Assembly: GCA_937928545.1 (NCBI GenBank)
Contig: CALGJQ010000013.1
Location: forward strand, 39,120 to 103,119
Reading direction: 5' to 3'
DNA length: 64,000 nucleotides
From: an uncultured Verrucomicrobiales bacterium
Lineage (GTDB): Bacteria > Verrucomicrobiota > Verrucomicrobiia > Verrucomicrobiales > Akkermansiaceae
In this document: one piece after another, positions 16,856 to 24,514 of the stretch
How the letters are laid out: every line of letters starts with the position of its first letter
Position numbering within the stretch: position 1 is the stretch's first letter
Notes under the pieces: generated by a model
The model's database searches: none
Told to the model about the DNA's origin: nothing
Seen by the model: the letters and a program-made list of their open reading frames with translations, nothing else
Position numbers and translations under genes: made by a program

Positions 16856-17850
16856 GTTGGGAGAGGGGCTCCGATTTTGGTGTAGGCGGCGGGCATGGCG
16901 ACGCGGCCTCGTGGGGTGCGTTTGACGAAGCCTTGCATGATAAGGAAGGGCTCGTGGACTTCTTCGAGAGTGGAGGCGTCTTCGCCGATGGCGACGGCTA
17001 GGGAGGAGAGGCCGACGGGGCCTCCATTGAATTTGTAGATCATCGCTTCGAGGATGCGCTTGTCCATTTCGTCGAGACCGTCTTCGTCGATCTCGATCAT
17101 TTCGAGGGCTGCTTGGGCGACGGGGGCGGTGATGATGCCGTCGGCTTTAACCTGTGCGTAGTCGCGGACCCAGCGGAGAAGGTTGTTCGCGATTCGAGGC
17201 GTGCCTCGCGAGCGGAGGGCGACGACGAGGGCTCCTGCTTCGTCGATTTCGAGCTTCAGAATTTCGGCGGAGCGCAGGATGATGACGGCGAGTTGTTCTT
17301 TGGTGTAATAGTCGAGTCGGTTAATGAGACCGAAGCGAGATCGGAGGGGAGAGGTGAGCATGCCGGAGCGGGTGGTGGCTCCGACGAGGGTGAATTTAGG
17401 AAGTTGAAGTTGGATGGAGCGCGCGGAGGGGCCGGAGTCGATGATGATATCGAGGCGGAAGTCTTCCATCGCGGGGTAAAGGTATTCCTCGATGGCGGGG
17501 TGGAGGCGGTGGATCTCGTCGATGAAGAGAATGTCGCCGCGTTGGAGGTTGGTGAGGATGCCGGCGAGGTCTCCGGCTTTTTCGATCTGGGGGCCGGAGG
17601 TGGTGTGTAGGGTGGTGCCCACGGCGGTCGCGACAATGTTGGCGAGGGTCGTTTTTCCAAGTCCCGGAGGTCCGGAGAGGAGGATGTGCTCTAAGACGTC
17701 ATCCCGGCCTTTGGCGGCGGCGACCATGAGCATGAGGCGCTCGGTGGTTTTTTCCTGGCCATGAAAGTCTTCGAATCCAGGAGGACGCAGGGTCACGTCT
17801 TCGGGAGTCTCGGGGGCGTTGGCTGCTTCTTGAAAGTAGGACTCCGACAT
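16837..17850 (-). CDS. ruvB: Holliday junction branch migration helicase RuvB
   Basis: With start MSESYFQE the protein has 337 residues, the usual RuvB size. Motifs are [11 protein letters not shown], Walker [13 protein letters not shown], Walker [11 protein letters not shown], the sensor GATTRSG and the winged-helix end [13 protein letters not shown]. RuvB is the hexameric ATPase that drives RuvA-bound Holliday junctions during recombination and repair. No ruvA or ruvC is beside it. A TTG start 18 bases upstream is less likely. The C-terminus (TTELGL) is encoded by an inserted palindromic repeat that also supplies the stop codon; RuvB tails are variable, so function should be unaffected. Confidence 0.95.
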   Translation of the reverse strand: MSESYFQEAANAPETPEDVTLRPPGFEDFHGQEKTTERLMLMVAAAKGRDDVLEHILLSGPPGLGKTTLANIVATAVGTTLHTTSGPQIEKAGDLAGILTNLQRGDILFIDEIHRLHPAIEEYLYPAMEDFRLDIIIDSGPSARSIQLQLPKFTLVGATTRSGMLTSPLRSRFGLINRLDYYTKEQLAVIILRSAEILKLEIDEAGALVVALRSRGTPRIANNLLRWVRDYAQVKADGIITAPVAQAALEMIEIDEDGLDEMDKRILEAMIYKFNGGPVGLSSLAVAIGEDASTLEEVHEPFLIMQGFVKRTPRGRVAMPAAYTKIGAPLPTTELGL

Positions 17851-17969
17851 GCAATTAAGGGTTGGCAAAGTGAAACACGGAGGGGTTCAATTGCACACGA
17901 AATTTTGTGAGGAATGGGCTTTACACCCTAAAACTGGCGAGTAGTCTCCCGCCCTCAACCGCTGGTCCT

Positions 17970-18134
17970 ATGAAAGTTCTTTCTTCACTCGCTTCTGCTA
18001 AACGCCGCCACGCTGACTGCCAAGTCGTCAAGCGTAAGGGCACTCTCTACGTTATCAACAAGACCAACCCTCGTTTCAAAGCCCGTCAGGGTTCGACGAA
18101 GGGAACCAAGATGTCCAAGAAGGGCGTTAACTAA
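17970..18134 (+). CDS. rpmJ: 50S ribosomal protein L36 (zinc-free type) with C-terminal extension
   Basis: The 54-residue product starts [20 protein letters not shown] and carries the L36 signature ending NPRFKARQG at residue 41. It lacks the zinc-binding cysteines of the classic form, so it is the C-minus paralogue type. Thirteen extra residues, rich in Lys/Ser/Thr, follow the usual end. The gene stands alone, not in the spc operon, followed by its own terminator. The start is set by the family N-terminus. Confidence 0.93.
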   Translation: MKVLSSLASAKRRHADCQVVKRKGTLYVINKTNPRFKARQGSTKGTKMSKKGVN

Positions 18135-18161
18135 GGTCACTTCAATTTTCGTTTTCTAAAG

Positions 18162-18193
18162 AAGCGGTTCTCGAAAGAGGACCGCTTTTTATA
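18162..18193 (+). terminator. rho-independent terminator after rpmJ
   Basis: AGCGGTTCTC pairs with GAGGACCGCT (one G-T pair) around a GAAA tetraloop, followed by five T, 27 bp after the rpmJ stop codon. Confidence 0.88.
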
Positions 18194-18201
18194 TTTGTTG
18201 G

Positions 18202-18315
18202 CGTAGCCGGAAGCTCCAGCTTGCGGTGCTTTGGTTGTGGGCGGGGAGGACACTTTCTAAAGTGTCCTTCCATGGACTTTGCTGGGAATTCCGAAAGCTG
18301 GAGCTTTCTGCTACG
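18202..18315. repeat. 114-bp inverted-repeat element abutting tcdA
   Basis: The ends are imperfect inverted copies of CGTAGCCGGAAGCTCCAGCTT (left) and its counterpart at 18293-18315. The middle has a perfect 9-bp hairpin GGACACTTTCTAAAGTGTCC at 18248-18267. The tcdA stop codon (complement of 18311-18313) lies in the right end. It looks like a non-coding, REP/MITE-type dispersed element. Confidence 0.7.
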
Positions 18316-19105
18316 TTTTGGTGACGGCATTGGAAAGCTGATTCAGAATCCAGCCTGCCATGAGGTTTCCGAAGGTTGCGGTGACGTGGGTGGCGGCGCC
18401 GTAGCCGGAGTCGCATTTGATGCCGCCCGTCATTTCGGTGGGGCGGTCTGTGCTGGTTTGACCGTCGCAGGTGGGGAATTTGGGCTGTTCGGCGGAGAAG
18501 ACGGCGGGGATTTTGAACTTGCGGGTCTTTTTCTCGGCTTTGGGGAACTGATAGTCGGCGCGGAGATTGATGCGAACGGATTTTAGGAGGGCATCGCCGT
18601 GGGTTTTTGAGAGGTCAGCGATTTGGATTTGGGAGGCATCGAGTCGCCCACCCGCGCCTCCACTGGCGATGACGGGGATGTTACGCTTTCGGCAAGTCGC
18701 GAGGAGGTGGCATTTCTGAGGGACGGAGTCGATGGCATCGACGACGGCATCGGGATTGCGAGCGAGGAGTTCGTCGGAGTTCTTTTCCGAATAGAAGGAT
18801 TGTTCGATGAGGCATTGGGCCTCGGGATTGATGAGGGAGACTCGCTCGGCGAGGACGGCGGCTTTTGACTTACCGACCGTTTCTTTGGTGGCGTGGATTT
18901 GTCGGTTGGTGTTGGTGATGCAGAGGTCATCGAGATCGACGAGGGTGAATTTTCCGACTCCAGAGCGGGCGAGCGCTTCGACCGTCCACGACCCAACGCC
19001 ACCGAGGCCAATGATCATGACGTGGGCTTTTGAAAATTGTTCAAGGGCCTGCTGGCCATAGAGGCGGGCAATGCCTCCGAATCGGTTCAGATATTCCTCC
19101 GTCAC
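18311..19105 (-). CDS. tcdA: tRNA threonylcarbamoyladenosine dehydratase
   Basis: The 264-residue ThiF/MoeB-type enzyme has the nucleotide-binding loop IIGLGGVGSW, then D-x-D-D-L-C-I-T-N-T-N-R-Q-I-H, the adenylation motif of this family. The N-terminus (YLNRFGGIARLYG) and the later stretch with SGGAGGR and D-P-like T-H-G-D fit TcdA (CsdL) better than MoeB or ThiF. TcdA converts t6A at position 37 of tRNAs to its cyclic form using ATP. The tsaD gene of the same modification pathway is at 25851-26858 but not adjacent. The last codons and stop abut a repeat element. Confidence 0.88.
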   Translation of the reverse strand: MTEEYLNRFGGIARLYGQQALEQFSKAHVMIIGLGGVGSWTVEALARSGVGKFTLVDLDDLCITNTNRQIHATKETVGKSKAAVLAERVSLINPEAQCLIEQSFYSEKNSDELLARNPDAVVDAIDSVPQKCHLLATCRKRNIPVIASGGAGGRLDASQIQIADLSKTHGDALLKSVRINLRADYQFPKAEKKTRKFKIPAVFSAEQPKFPTCDGQTSTDRPTEMTGGIKCDSGYGAATHVTATFGNLMAGWILNQLSNAVTKT

Positions 19106-19176
19106 GCCTGTTTTCTAGCCTTAGATGCAGATTGAACAAAAGGACGGATTCTGTTAATAAGCGCTACCCTGAAATT

Positions 19177-19638
19177 ATGACAACAAGCGAGGAAGTGAGT
19201 AAGAGGCGGCATTTTGTGCGGCAGTTTTCGGTAATGCTTCCGAATCGAGTGGGGGCATTTTCGTCGCTTTCCACTTTGATGAGTCGACGGGAGATCGAGG
19301 TTATCGGTCTGAGTGTGCAGGATTCGAGTGATGCCACGGTGGCTCGCTTGGTGGTGAATGATCCTGATGCGGCTGAGGAATTGTTTATGGAGCAGGGGAT
19401 CGCTTACACGCTTTCGGAGCTCTTGGTGGTGAAGATGAAGGAGTCGGGTGCGGATTTGAAGAAGTGCCTGAATGTGCTTTATGAAGCGGAGACGAATCTC
19501 GATTACGCGTTTTCGTTGATGGTTCAGCACAAGGGCCACTCGCTTCTCGCGATGTATTTGGAGGATTGTGAGTTTGGGGCCACGGTTTTGAATCAGGCAG
19601 GCTTAACGGTTGTCTATGAAGATGAGCTTTTACGCTAG
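19177..19638 (+). CDS. ACT-domain protein (tandem ACT)
   Basis: The 153-residue protein appears to consist of two ACT modules: the first around residues 12-75 (FSVMLPNRVGAFSSLSTL, a typical ACT opening with N-R-x-G) and the second around 80-150 (CLNVLYEAETNLDYAFSL and VLNQAGLTVVYEDEL). ACT domains bind small effectors, most often amino acids. Stand-alone tandem ACT proteins are common and may regulate amino-acid metabolism. The start ATG at 19177 is preferred because upstream codons overlap the divergent tcdA gene. No partner enzyme is adjacent. Confidence 0.8.
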   Translation: MTTSEEVSKRRHFVRQFSVMLPNRVGAFSSLSTLMSRREIEVIGLSVQDSSDATVARLVVNDPDAAEELFMEQGIAYTLSELLVVKMKESGADLKKCLNVLYEAETNLDYAFSLMVQHKGHSLLAMYLEDCEFGATVLNQAGLTVVYEDELLR

Positions 19639-19669
19639 ATTTCTCCTCTCTCGTTCGTAGAGTCAGCTG

Positions 19670-20953
19670 ATGAGCGATCTACAGAATACAGATAGACGAA
19701 ACCTTCTTAAAACCGGTGTTGCGGCGGCGGCGACCCTTCCCTTTGCGAGCAGTGCTCAAGTGGCAGGGAGCGATGAATTAAAAGTGGCCACGATTGGTTG
19801 CGGTGGCCGAGGACGCGGAGCGACGGCTCAGACCTTGAACGTGCCGGGAACTAAGTTGGTGGCTGTTGCTGATGCTTTTCGGGATCGTGCTGAGGCGGCG
19901 GTAAGCTCCTTCCGTCAGCAATTTGCGGACAAGGTAGATCTTCCGGCAGATCGGATTTATGACGGCTTTGATGGGTATCGTGCTGCGATCGATGCGGCGG
20001 ATGTGGTTATTCTCGCGACGACTCCGGGCTTCCGTCCTCAGCATTTTGAATATGCGGTTGAGCAAGGAAAGCACGTCTTTATGGAGAAGCCGGTTGCGGT
20101 GGATGCTCCGGGAATTCGTCAAGTTCTCGCGGCTGCGAAGAAAGCGGATGAAAAGGGCTTGAAAGTGGTTTGCGGACTGCAGCGTCACTACGAGCCGAAG
20201 TACATCGAGACGCTTGCGAAGCTGAAAGAGGGAATCATTGGAGACATCACGCACGGCCAAGTTTATTGGAACAGCGCCGGCGTGTGGGTGCGCGATCGCG
20301 CTGAGGGGATGACGGAAATGGAATACCAAATGCGGAATTGGTATTACTTCAACTGGCTTTGCGGAGACCACATCGTGGAGCAGCACGTTCACAATATTGA
20401 TGTCATGAACTGGTTTAAGGGCGGGCCTCCCGTCAAGGCGCACGGCATGGGTGGCCGTCAGGTTCGGAAGGGACCAGAGCATGGCGAGATCTTTGATCAC
20501 CACGCGGTTGAGTTTACTTATGCTGACGGAACGGTTTTGACCTCGCAGTGCCGTCATCAACCGAAGACTCTGAACCGAGTGACTGAGGTGATTGGCTGCC
20601 AGAATGGTAAGGCCGAGCCGGGTAAAATTTTGGACTCCAATGGAAAAACACTTTGGCGCTACCGTGGTAAGGACGAGAAGTCACCTTATCAGATTGAGCA
20701 CGATACTCTCTATGAGCACATCCGTGAGAATAAGCCTATTAACAATACTTACTACACGGCTGCCTCCACGATGACTGCAATTCTTGGACGCATGGCGACC
20801 TACTCTGGTAAGGAAATTAAGTATGATGATGCGCTTGCGAAGGGGCTTTCAGTGATGCCTGAGAGCTTTGCGTGGGATGCCGATCCCGGACCGAAGCCTG
20901 GTCCTGATGGGATCTATCCTTGCCCGATCCCAGGGGAGCACAAAGTGATGTAA
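19670..20953 (+). CDS. Tat-exported Gfo/Idh/MocA family oxidoreductase
   Basis: The 427-residue protein begins with a twin-arginine signal (DRRNLLKTG followed by an Ala-rich hydrophobic stretch to about residue 28), so it is exported folded with its cofactor. The Rossmann fold follows with the glycine motif TIGCGGRGRG, and the family motif MEKPVAVDAPG with the catalytic Lys is present, as is a DHIVEQHVHNID segment with the conserved histidines. Verrucomicrobia and planctomycetes carry many such periplasmic NAD(P)-dependent oxidoreductases acting on sugars or inositols; the substrate cannot be read from sequence. It is 31 bp after the ACT-domain gene on the same strand, and a terminator lies about 95 bp downstream. 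Confidence 0.9.
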   Translation: MSDLQNTDRRNLLKTGVAAAATLPFASSAQVAGSDELKVATIGCGGRGRGATAQTLNVPGTKLVAVADAFRDRAEAAVSSFRQQFADKVDLPADRIYDGFDGYRAAIDAADVVILATTPGFRPQHFEYAVEQGKHVFMEKPVAVDAPGIRQVLAAAKKADEKGLKVVCGLQRHYEPKYIETLAKLKEGIIGDITHGQVYWNSAGVWVRDRAEGMTEMEYQMRNWYYFNWLCGDHIVEQHVHNIDVMNWFKGGPPVKAHGMGGRQVRKGPEHGEIFDHHAVEFTYADGTVLTSQCRHQPKTLNRVTEVIGCQNGKAEPGKILDSNGKTLWRYRGKDEKSPYQIEHDTLYEHIRENKPINNTYYTAASTMTAILGRMATYSGKEIKYDDALAKGLSVMPESFAWDADPGPKPGPDGIYPCPIPGEHKVM

Positions 20954-20997
20954 ACAAGTGTCAATAAGGTGGCTTTGTGTGAGCAAATCTACCTTTT

Positions 20998-21213
20998 GTG
21001 AATAACTTGGGAGCTTCGTACTCTTTGGTTGAGATTACTCGATTTAATAAAAGCCGACTCTTTCTGAGAGTCGGCTTTTTGATTGCTGGGATCTAGGATT
21101 GAGCGTTTAGGTTTTGCGCGATGACATCGAAAGGCATGAGTGAGACTCATGAGTCTCGGAGTGTGAATAACTTGGGATTAAGTCCCCAGAAAAGACGATG
21201 TGAATAACTTGGG
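20998..21213 (+). repeat. three direct copies of a 14-mer
   Basis: GTGAATAACTTGGG occurs identically at 20998-21011, 21163-21176 and 21200-21213, spaced by 165 and 37 bp. The sequences between copies are unrelated. No protein reading explains it. Confidence 0.85.
21049..21080 (+). terminator. rho-independent terminator
   Basis: A 13-bp perfect stem AAAAGCCGACTCT / AGAGTCGGCTTTT with a 5-nt loop and trailing T run lies downstream of the Gfo/Idh gene. It could also work on the opposite strand. Confidence 0.88.
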
Positions 21214-21223
21214 GGTAAAGCAA

Positions 21224-21298
21224 GGAGGGGCGGCGTCTCGCCGCCCGGTTGCTTGGAAAATGGGGCCTGTCCGGCGGCGGGACGCCGCCGTTCCGTGC
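21224..21298. repeat. GC-rich double-hairpin element
   Basis: Two hairpins, GGGCGGCG-TCT-CGCCGCCC and CGGCGGCG-GGA-CGCCGCCG, are themselves inverted copies of one another. The element ends exactly at the stop codon of the membrane-protein gene at 21299. A degenerate half copy is at about 28909-28935, directly after the esterase gene. Confidence 0.7.
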
Positions 21299-21664
21299 TT
21301 AGTTAAAAGGACGAAGTACGACCGAGTTCGTAAATCCGAGATAAGCAGCGATGACGCCTAAGATGATGGCGATGAGATAGACTGCTGGCGTCGGGAGAAG
21401 GCGGCGTTTGATCACCACGATGATGGCTCCGAGAAGAAGGAGGATGACCAATTTACCAATCATCCAACTTGGGAAGCCTAACTTGAGTTTTGCGGAAAGC
21501 CCAAAGCCACTCACTAAGAGGAGAAAAAGGCCGATGCCATGAATCATGGCGGGTCTGCGAAGGGCAGCTGGCTTCCTAGGGTCGGAGGCAATCAGTGACC
21601 CAAGTCCGGTAAAAAGGACGATGAGTCCGATAAAGTGAATGATTTTGTAGATGCCTGGGTCCAT
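21299..21664 (-). CDS. small four-helix membrane protein
   Basis: The 121-residue product is nearly all hydrophobic, with segments at about 8-26, 42-57, 67-86 and 93-112, separated by short charged loops (SDPRKPAALRRP and KRR). No signal peptide cleavage site or functional residues can be named. Similar short proteins are often annotated as hypothetical membrane proteins. It lies 15 bp after the ABC ATPase gene on the same strand, so it may be co-transcribed; whether it acts with it is unknown. Confidence 0.7.
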   Translation of the reverse strand: MDPGIYKIIHFIGLIVLFTGLGSLIASDPRKPAALRRPAMIHGIGLFLLLVSGFGLSAKLKLGFPSWMIGKLVILLLLGAIIVVIKRRLLPTPAVYLIAIILGVIAAYLGFTNSVVLRPFN

Positions 21665-21679
21665 TGAATTGAGATAGAT

Positions 21680-22489
21680 TTAGGTGGTGGCTTGAGCCTT
21701 GAGGTGTGGAATCGCTGCGAGAAGCTTTTTGGTGTAGTCGTGCTTAGGACTAAGGAAGACCTCGTCCGCTTCGCCGTATTCTACGATTTTTCCCGAGAAC
21801 ATCACGGCAATATTGTCGGCGATGTAGCGGACCACGGAGAGATCGTGCGAGATGAAGATCATGGTGAGATCAAGTTTATCGCGGAGGTCGATGAGGAGGT
21901 TGAGAATTTGGGACTGAATTGAGACGTCGAGCGCGGAGACGGGTTCGTCAGCGATGACGAGCTTGGGCTCAGGAGCGAGGGCTCGGGCGATGGCAATGCG
22001 CTGACGTTGTCCGCCAGAGAACTCGTGAGGATACTTCCGCATGTGCTTGGAATCGAGGCCGACGGTGGCCATGAGTTCGGTGACTTTGTCGGAGAGAGAG
22101 GGATCTTTCTTCAGATTTGGATGACGCTGACAAATGGCCTCGGCCAAGGTTGAGAAGATCGTCATGCGCGGATTGAGCGAAGCGTATGGGTCTTGGAAAA
22201 TCATTTGGAAGTCGAGCCGGCGCTGGCGGACTTCGTCTTTTTGGAGGGCTGTCAATTCTTCGCCATCGAGGATGACTTGTCCGCCGGTGGCGGGCTGAAG
22301 TTGCATTACGGTGCGTGAGAGGGTGGATTTTCCGCATCCGGATTCTCCGACGAGACCGAGGATTTCACCCTTCTCAATCGAGAGACTCACTCCATCGACC
22401 GCTTTGATTGTTTCGACGGTTTTTGAGATCAAGCCACCTCCTTTAACTGGGAAGTGCGTCTTCAAATCTTTGAGCTCTAGAAAGGACAC
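21680..22489 (-). CDS. ABC transporter ATPase, oligopeptide/dipeptide (OppF/DppF) type
   Basis: The 269-residue ATPase has Walker A GLVGESGCGKSTLS, signature FSGGQRQRI, Walker B LVIADEPVSALD and the H-loop FISHDLSVVRYIAD. The N-terminal LKTHFPVKGG and the C-terminal SPKHDYTKKLLAAIPH are characteristic of OppF/DppF subunits, which power peptide importers. The partner OppD ATPase, permeases and binding protein are all absent nearby, so it either assembles with components encoded elsewhere or is a solitary leftover. Its 3' side is followed by a small membrane protein gene; upstream is pgsA at a 37-bp distance on the same strand. Confidence 0.88.
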   Translation of the reverse strand: MSFLELKDLKTHFPVKGGGLISKTVETIKAVDGVSLSIEKGEILGLVGESGCGKSTLSRTVMQLQPATGGQVILDGEELTALQKDEVRQRRLDFQMIFQDPYASLNPRMTIFSTLAEAICQRHPNLKKDPSLSDKVTELMATVGLDSKHMRKYPHEFSGGQRQRIAIARALAPEPKLVIADEPVSALDVSIQSQILNLLIDLRDKLDLTMIFISHDLSVVRYIADNIAVMFSGKIVEYGEADEVFLSPKHDYTKKLLAAIPHLKAQATT

Positions 22490-22526
22490 GGGGAGATCTT
22501 GGAGGAAGTGTGAGATAATTCAAGGA

Positions 22527-23105
22527 CTAGGAACGCGAGTTCCGTGGAAGTTGCCAGTATCCCATCATGTAGTATTCGTAGGCGGACCAGATCGTGAAGA
22601 TCGCGGCAATGATGGTGGGGATCATCAGGGGGATGGCGGTAAAGTGGAGCATGATCCAGCCCATCGCGATCATCTGCGTGACGGTGCAGATTTTTCCGAT
22701 CTTAAGCGGCTTAATGGGGACGCGACGATTGATGTAGTAGAGAATCCAGATCCCGATGATGATTTCTAAATCGCGAGCGATCACGAGAATGATGAACCAG
22801 ATCGGGAGATGCCAATCGCTGCCCCAGTTGACGAAGGTGGTGGTCAAAAGGCCGGTCATGAGGAGCGCTTTATCGACAAGGGGATCGAGGATGGCTCCGG
22901 TGAGGGATTTTTGGTCGAAGGTCCGAGCGACCCAGCCATCGAGCCCATCGAGCACGGAGGCGAGGGTGTAAATGGCGGCGGCGAGCCAGCGCTGTGATTC
23001 CTCGGGTGAGCCGGCATCGACGGTGCGGCCATAGCCTACTGCGACCCAGGCGAAAACCGGGATCAGAGCAAGTCGAATGAGGGTGATGACAGTGGCAAGA
23101 GTCAT
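22527..23105 (-). CDS. pgsA: CDP-diacylglycerol-glycerol-3-phosphate 3-phosphatidyltransferase
   Basis: The 192-residue integral membrane protein carries the full CDP-alcohol phosphotransferase motif: D-G-x-D-G-W-V-A-R, then eight residues, G-x-x-x-D-x-x-x-D (LDGLDGWVARTF and GAILDPLVDK). The N-terminus MTLATVITLIRLALIPVF is typical of PgsA. It forms phosphatidylglycerophosphate, the precursor of phosphatidylglycerol, in the inner membrane. The start at 23105 is set by the family N-terminus; a longer frame upstream overlaps the divergent rsmA gene. The rsmA start is 53 bp away on the other strand, so the two promoters share this gap. Other CDP-alcohol transferases cannot be fully excluded. 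Confidence 0.88.
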   Translation of the reverse strand: MTLATVITLIRLALIPVFAWVAVGYGRTVDAGSPEESQRWLAAAIYTLASVLDGLDGWVARTFDQKSLTGAILDPLVDKALLMTGLLTTTFVNWGSDWHLPIWFIILVIARDLEIIIGIWILYYINRRVPIKPLKIGKICTVTQMIAMGWIMLHFTAIPLMIPTIIAAIFTIWSAYEYYMMGYWQLPRNSRS

Positions 23106-23158
23106 GCGGCGATTGCTTTTTAGTGGACATTCCGCGCTACGGCAATTGAAAGGGGAGT

Positions 23159-24514
23159 GTGACGGCAACTGAATTAACGGCAATTCTCGCAGAGGCAGAC
23201 GTGGTCCCCTCGAAACGACTGGGGCAAAACTTCCTCGTCGATGAAAATACCGCGAAGTGGATTGTGGAGCAGTTGAATCTGGAGCCCGATGATACGGTCG
23301 TCGAGGTGGGGCCGGGGACGGGTGCGCTGACTGAGCATTTGATCGGGAGAGTGGCAAAAATCATCCTCGTGGAGTATGACCGTCGGCTTGCGGAGTATCT
23401 CACGAAGAGGTTTGCCGATCGTCCGGAGGTCACGGTGATCAATCACGATGCGGTGCGACTCGATATCCGACCTTTCTTTGCTCATAAGAAGGTGAAGCTC
23501 CTCGGTAATCTTCCTTATTCGGCAGGAGGGGCCATTTTACGAAATTTTCTCAAAGGACCCTCGCCCTTCGTGAGAGCGGTGCTTATGTTGCAGAAGGAGA
23601 TGATTGACCGTATCCTTGCTGGTCCGCGTTGCAAAGATTATGGGGTTTTGACGCTCCGCATGCAGTGTGAGTGGCAGGGTGAGCCGGTCAAGGTGGTGCC
23701 GCCAAGTTGTTTTATCCCGCGTCCCTTAATCGATTCGACTGTGATGACGCTGGAACCGCGTCAGGCGGAGTTGCCCATTCACGATCGTCGTTTGTTTGAT
23801 GAGTTGGTGAGAAGGGGCTTTGCGCAGCGGCGGAAGCAGCTTCGTAAGAATCTTCCGGCTGATATCGACTGGGGAGTGGTGAGTGAAAAATTAGAACTGT
23901 TACCGACGGCGCGGGCCGAGGAATTGAGTCTCGAAGATTGGGTCGCTCTTACGCGTGAGGTCGATCCTTTTTTCGAGAAAGAAGAAGGTCAGGGGGATGA
24001 TGAAATGCTCGCGGTAGTGGATGAGAACGATGTGGTCGTGGGGAGCGAGCGGCGGGATGTCATTCATCGAGATGGTCTGACGCATCGGGCGGTTCATATC
24101 TTTGCGCTGAATCAAAAGGGTGAGATTTTTTTGCAGAAGCGCTCGCGACTGAAAGACAAATGTCCTGGATTGTGGGACTCGAGTGCGGCGGGGCATGTCG
24201 ATGCCGGTGAGGAATACGAAGCTTGTGCAGTCCGTGAGTTAGAAGAAGAACTCGGTCTGGCTGATCATGAGGTCAAAGAGGTTGGTAAGCTGGGAGCGCA
24301 TGCCAATACCGGCTGGGAGCATGTTCGGCTATACGCCACCTTAGCGCAGGGGAAAGTCCGCTTCCCTTGTGTGGAAATCGAATACGGTGAGTGGTTCACG
24401 ATGCCGCAGATCGATGAATGGGTGCAGGCTGTTCCCGAAGACTTTGCGCCGGGATTTTTGTCATGCTGGAAACTTTGGAAAGAAGTGAATCCGGGACGAT
24501 TTGAGGATGAGTGA
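23159..24514 (+). CDS. rsmA: RsmA (16S rRNA dimethyladenosine transferase) fused to a Nudix hydrolase
   Basis: The 451-residue protein contains two complete enzymes. Residues 1-270 are RsmA/KsgA: K-x-L-G-Q-N-F-L at 19-26, the SAM-binding VEVGPGTGALTEH at 48-60, NHDAV, the catalytic NLPY at 117-120 and FIPRP. It should dimethylate the two adjacent adenosines near the 3' end of 16S rRNA. Residues 282-445 form a Nudix domain similar to the YfcD or isopentenyl-diphosphate-isomerase-like group, with MLAVVDENDVVVG, HRAVHIF and a perfect Nudix box G-x5-E-x7-REL-x-EE-x-G at 345-367. A short acidic linker joins them and there is no internal stop. It starts with GTG just behind a purine-rich AAGGGGAG. 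Its end overlaps the next gene by 8 bases. Confidence 0.93.
   Translation: MTATELTAILAEADVVPSKRLGQNFLVDENTAKWIVEQLNLEPDDTVVEVGPGTGALTEHLIGRVAKIILVEYDRRLAEYLTKRFADRPEVTVINHDAVRLDIRPFFAHKKVKLLGNLPYSAGGAILRNFLKGPSPFVRAVLMLQKEMIDRILAGPRCKDYGVLTLRMQCEWQGEPVKVVPPSCFIPRPLIDSTVMTLEPRQAELPIHDRRLFDELVRRGFAQRRKQLRKNLPADIDWGVVSEKLELLPTARAEELSLEDWVALTREVDPFFEKEEGQGDDEMLAVVDENDVVVGSERRDVIHRDGLTHRAVHIFALNQKGEIFLQKRSRLKDKCPGLWDSSAAGHVDAGEEYEACAVRELEEELGLADHEVKEVGKLGAHANTGWEHVRLYATLAQGKVRFPCVEIEYGEWFTMPQIDEWVQAVPEDFAPGFLSCWKLWKEVNPGRFEDE

Larger units (their letters stand above)
20954..21298. other. 345-bp intergenic region with terminator and repeats
   Basis: No gene is seen. The region contains a terminator (21049-21080), three copies of the 14-mer GTGAATAACTTGGG at 20998, 21163 and 21200, and a GC-rich palindromic element at 21224-21298. 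A small inverted repeat (GAGTGAGACTCATGAGTCTC) is at about 21138-21157. Confidence 0.7.

Noticed and set aside
19778..20560. 260-codon open frame opposite the Gfo/Idh gene
   Set aside because: No motifs, and the plus strand encodes a complete recognisable oxidoreductase.
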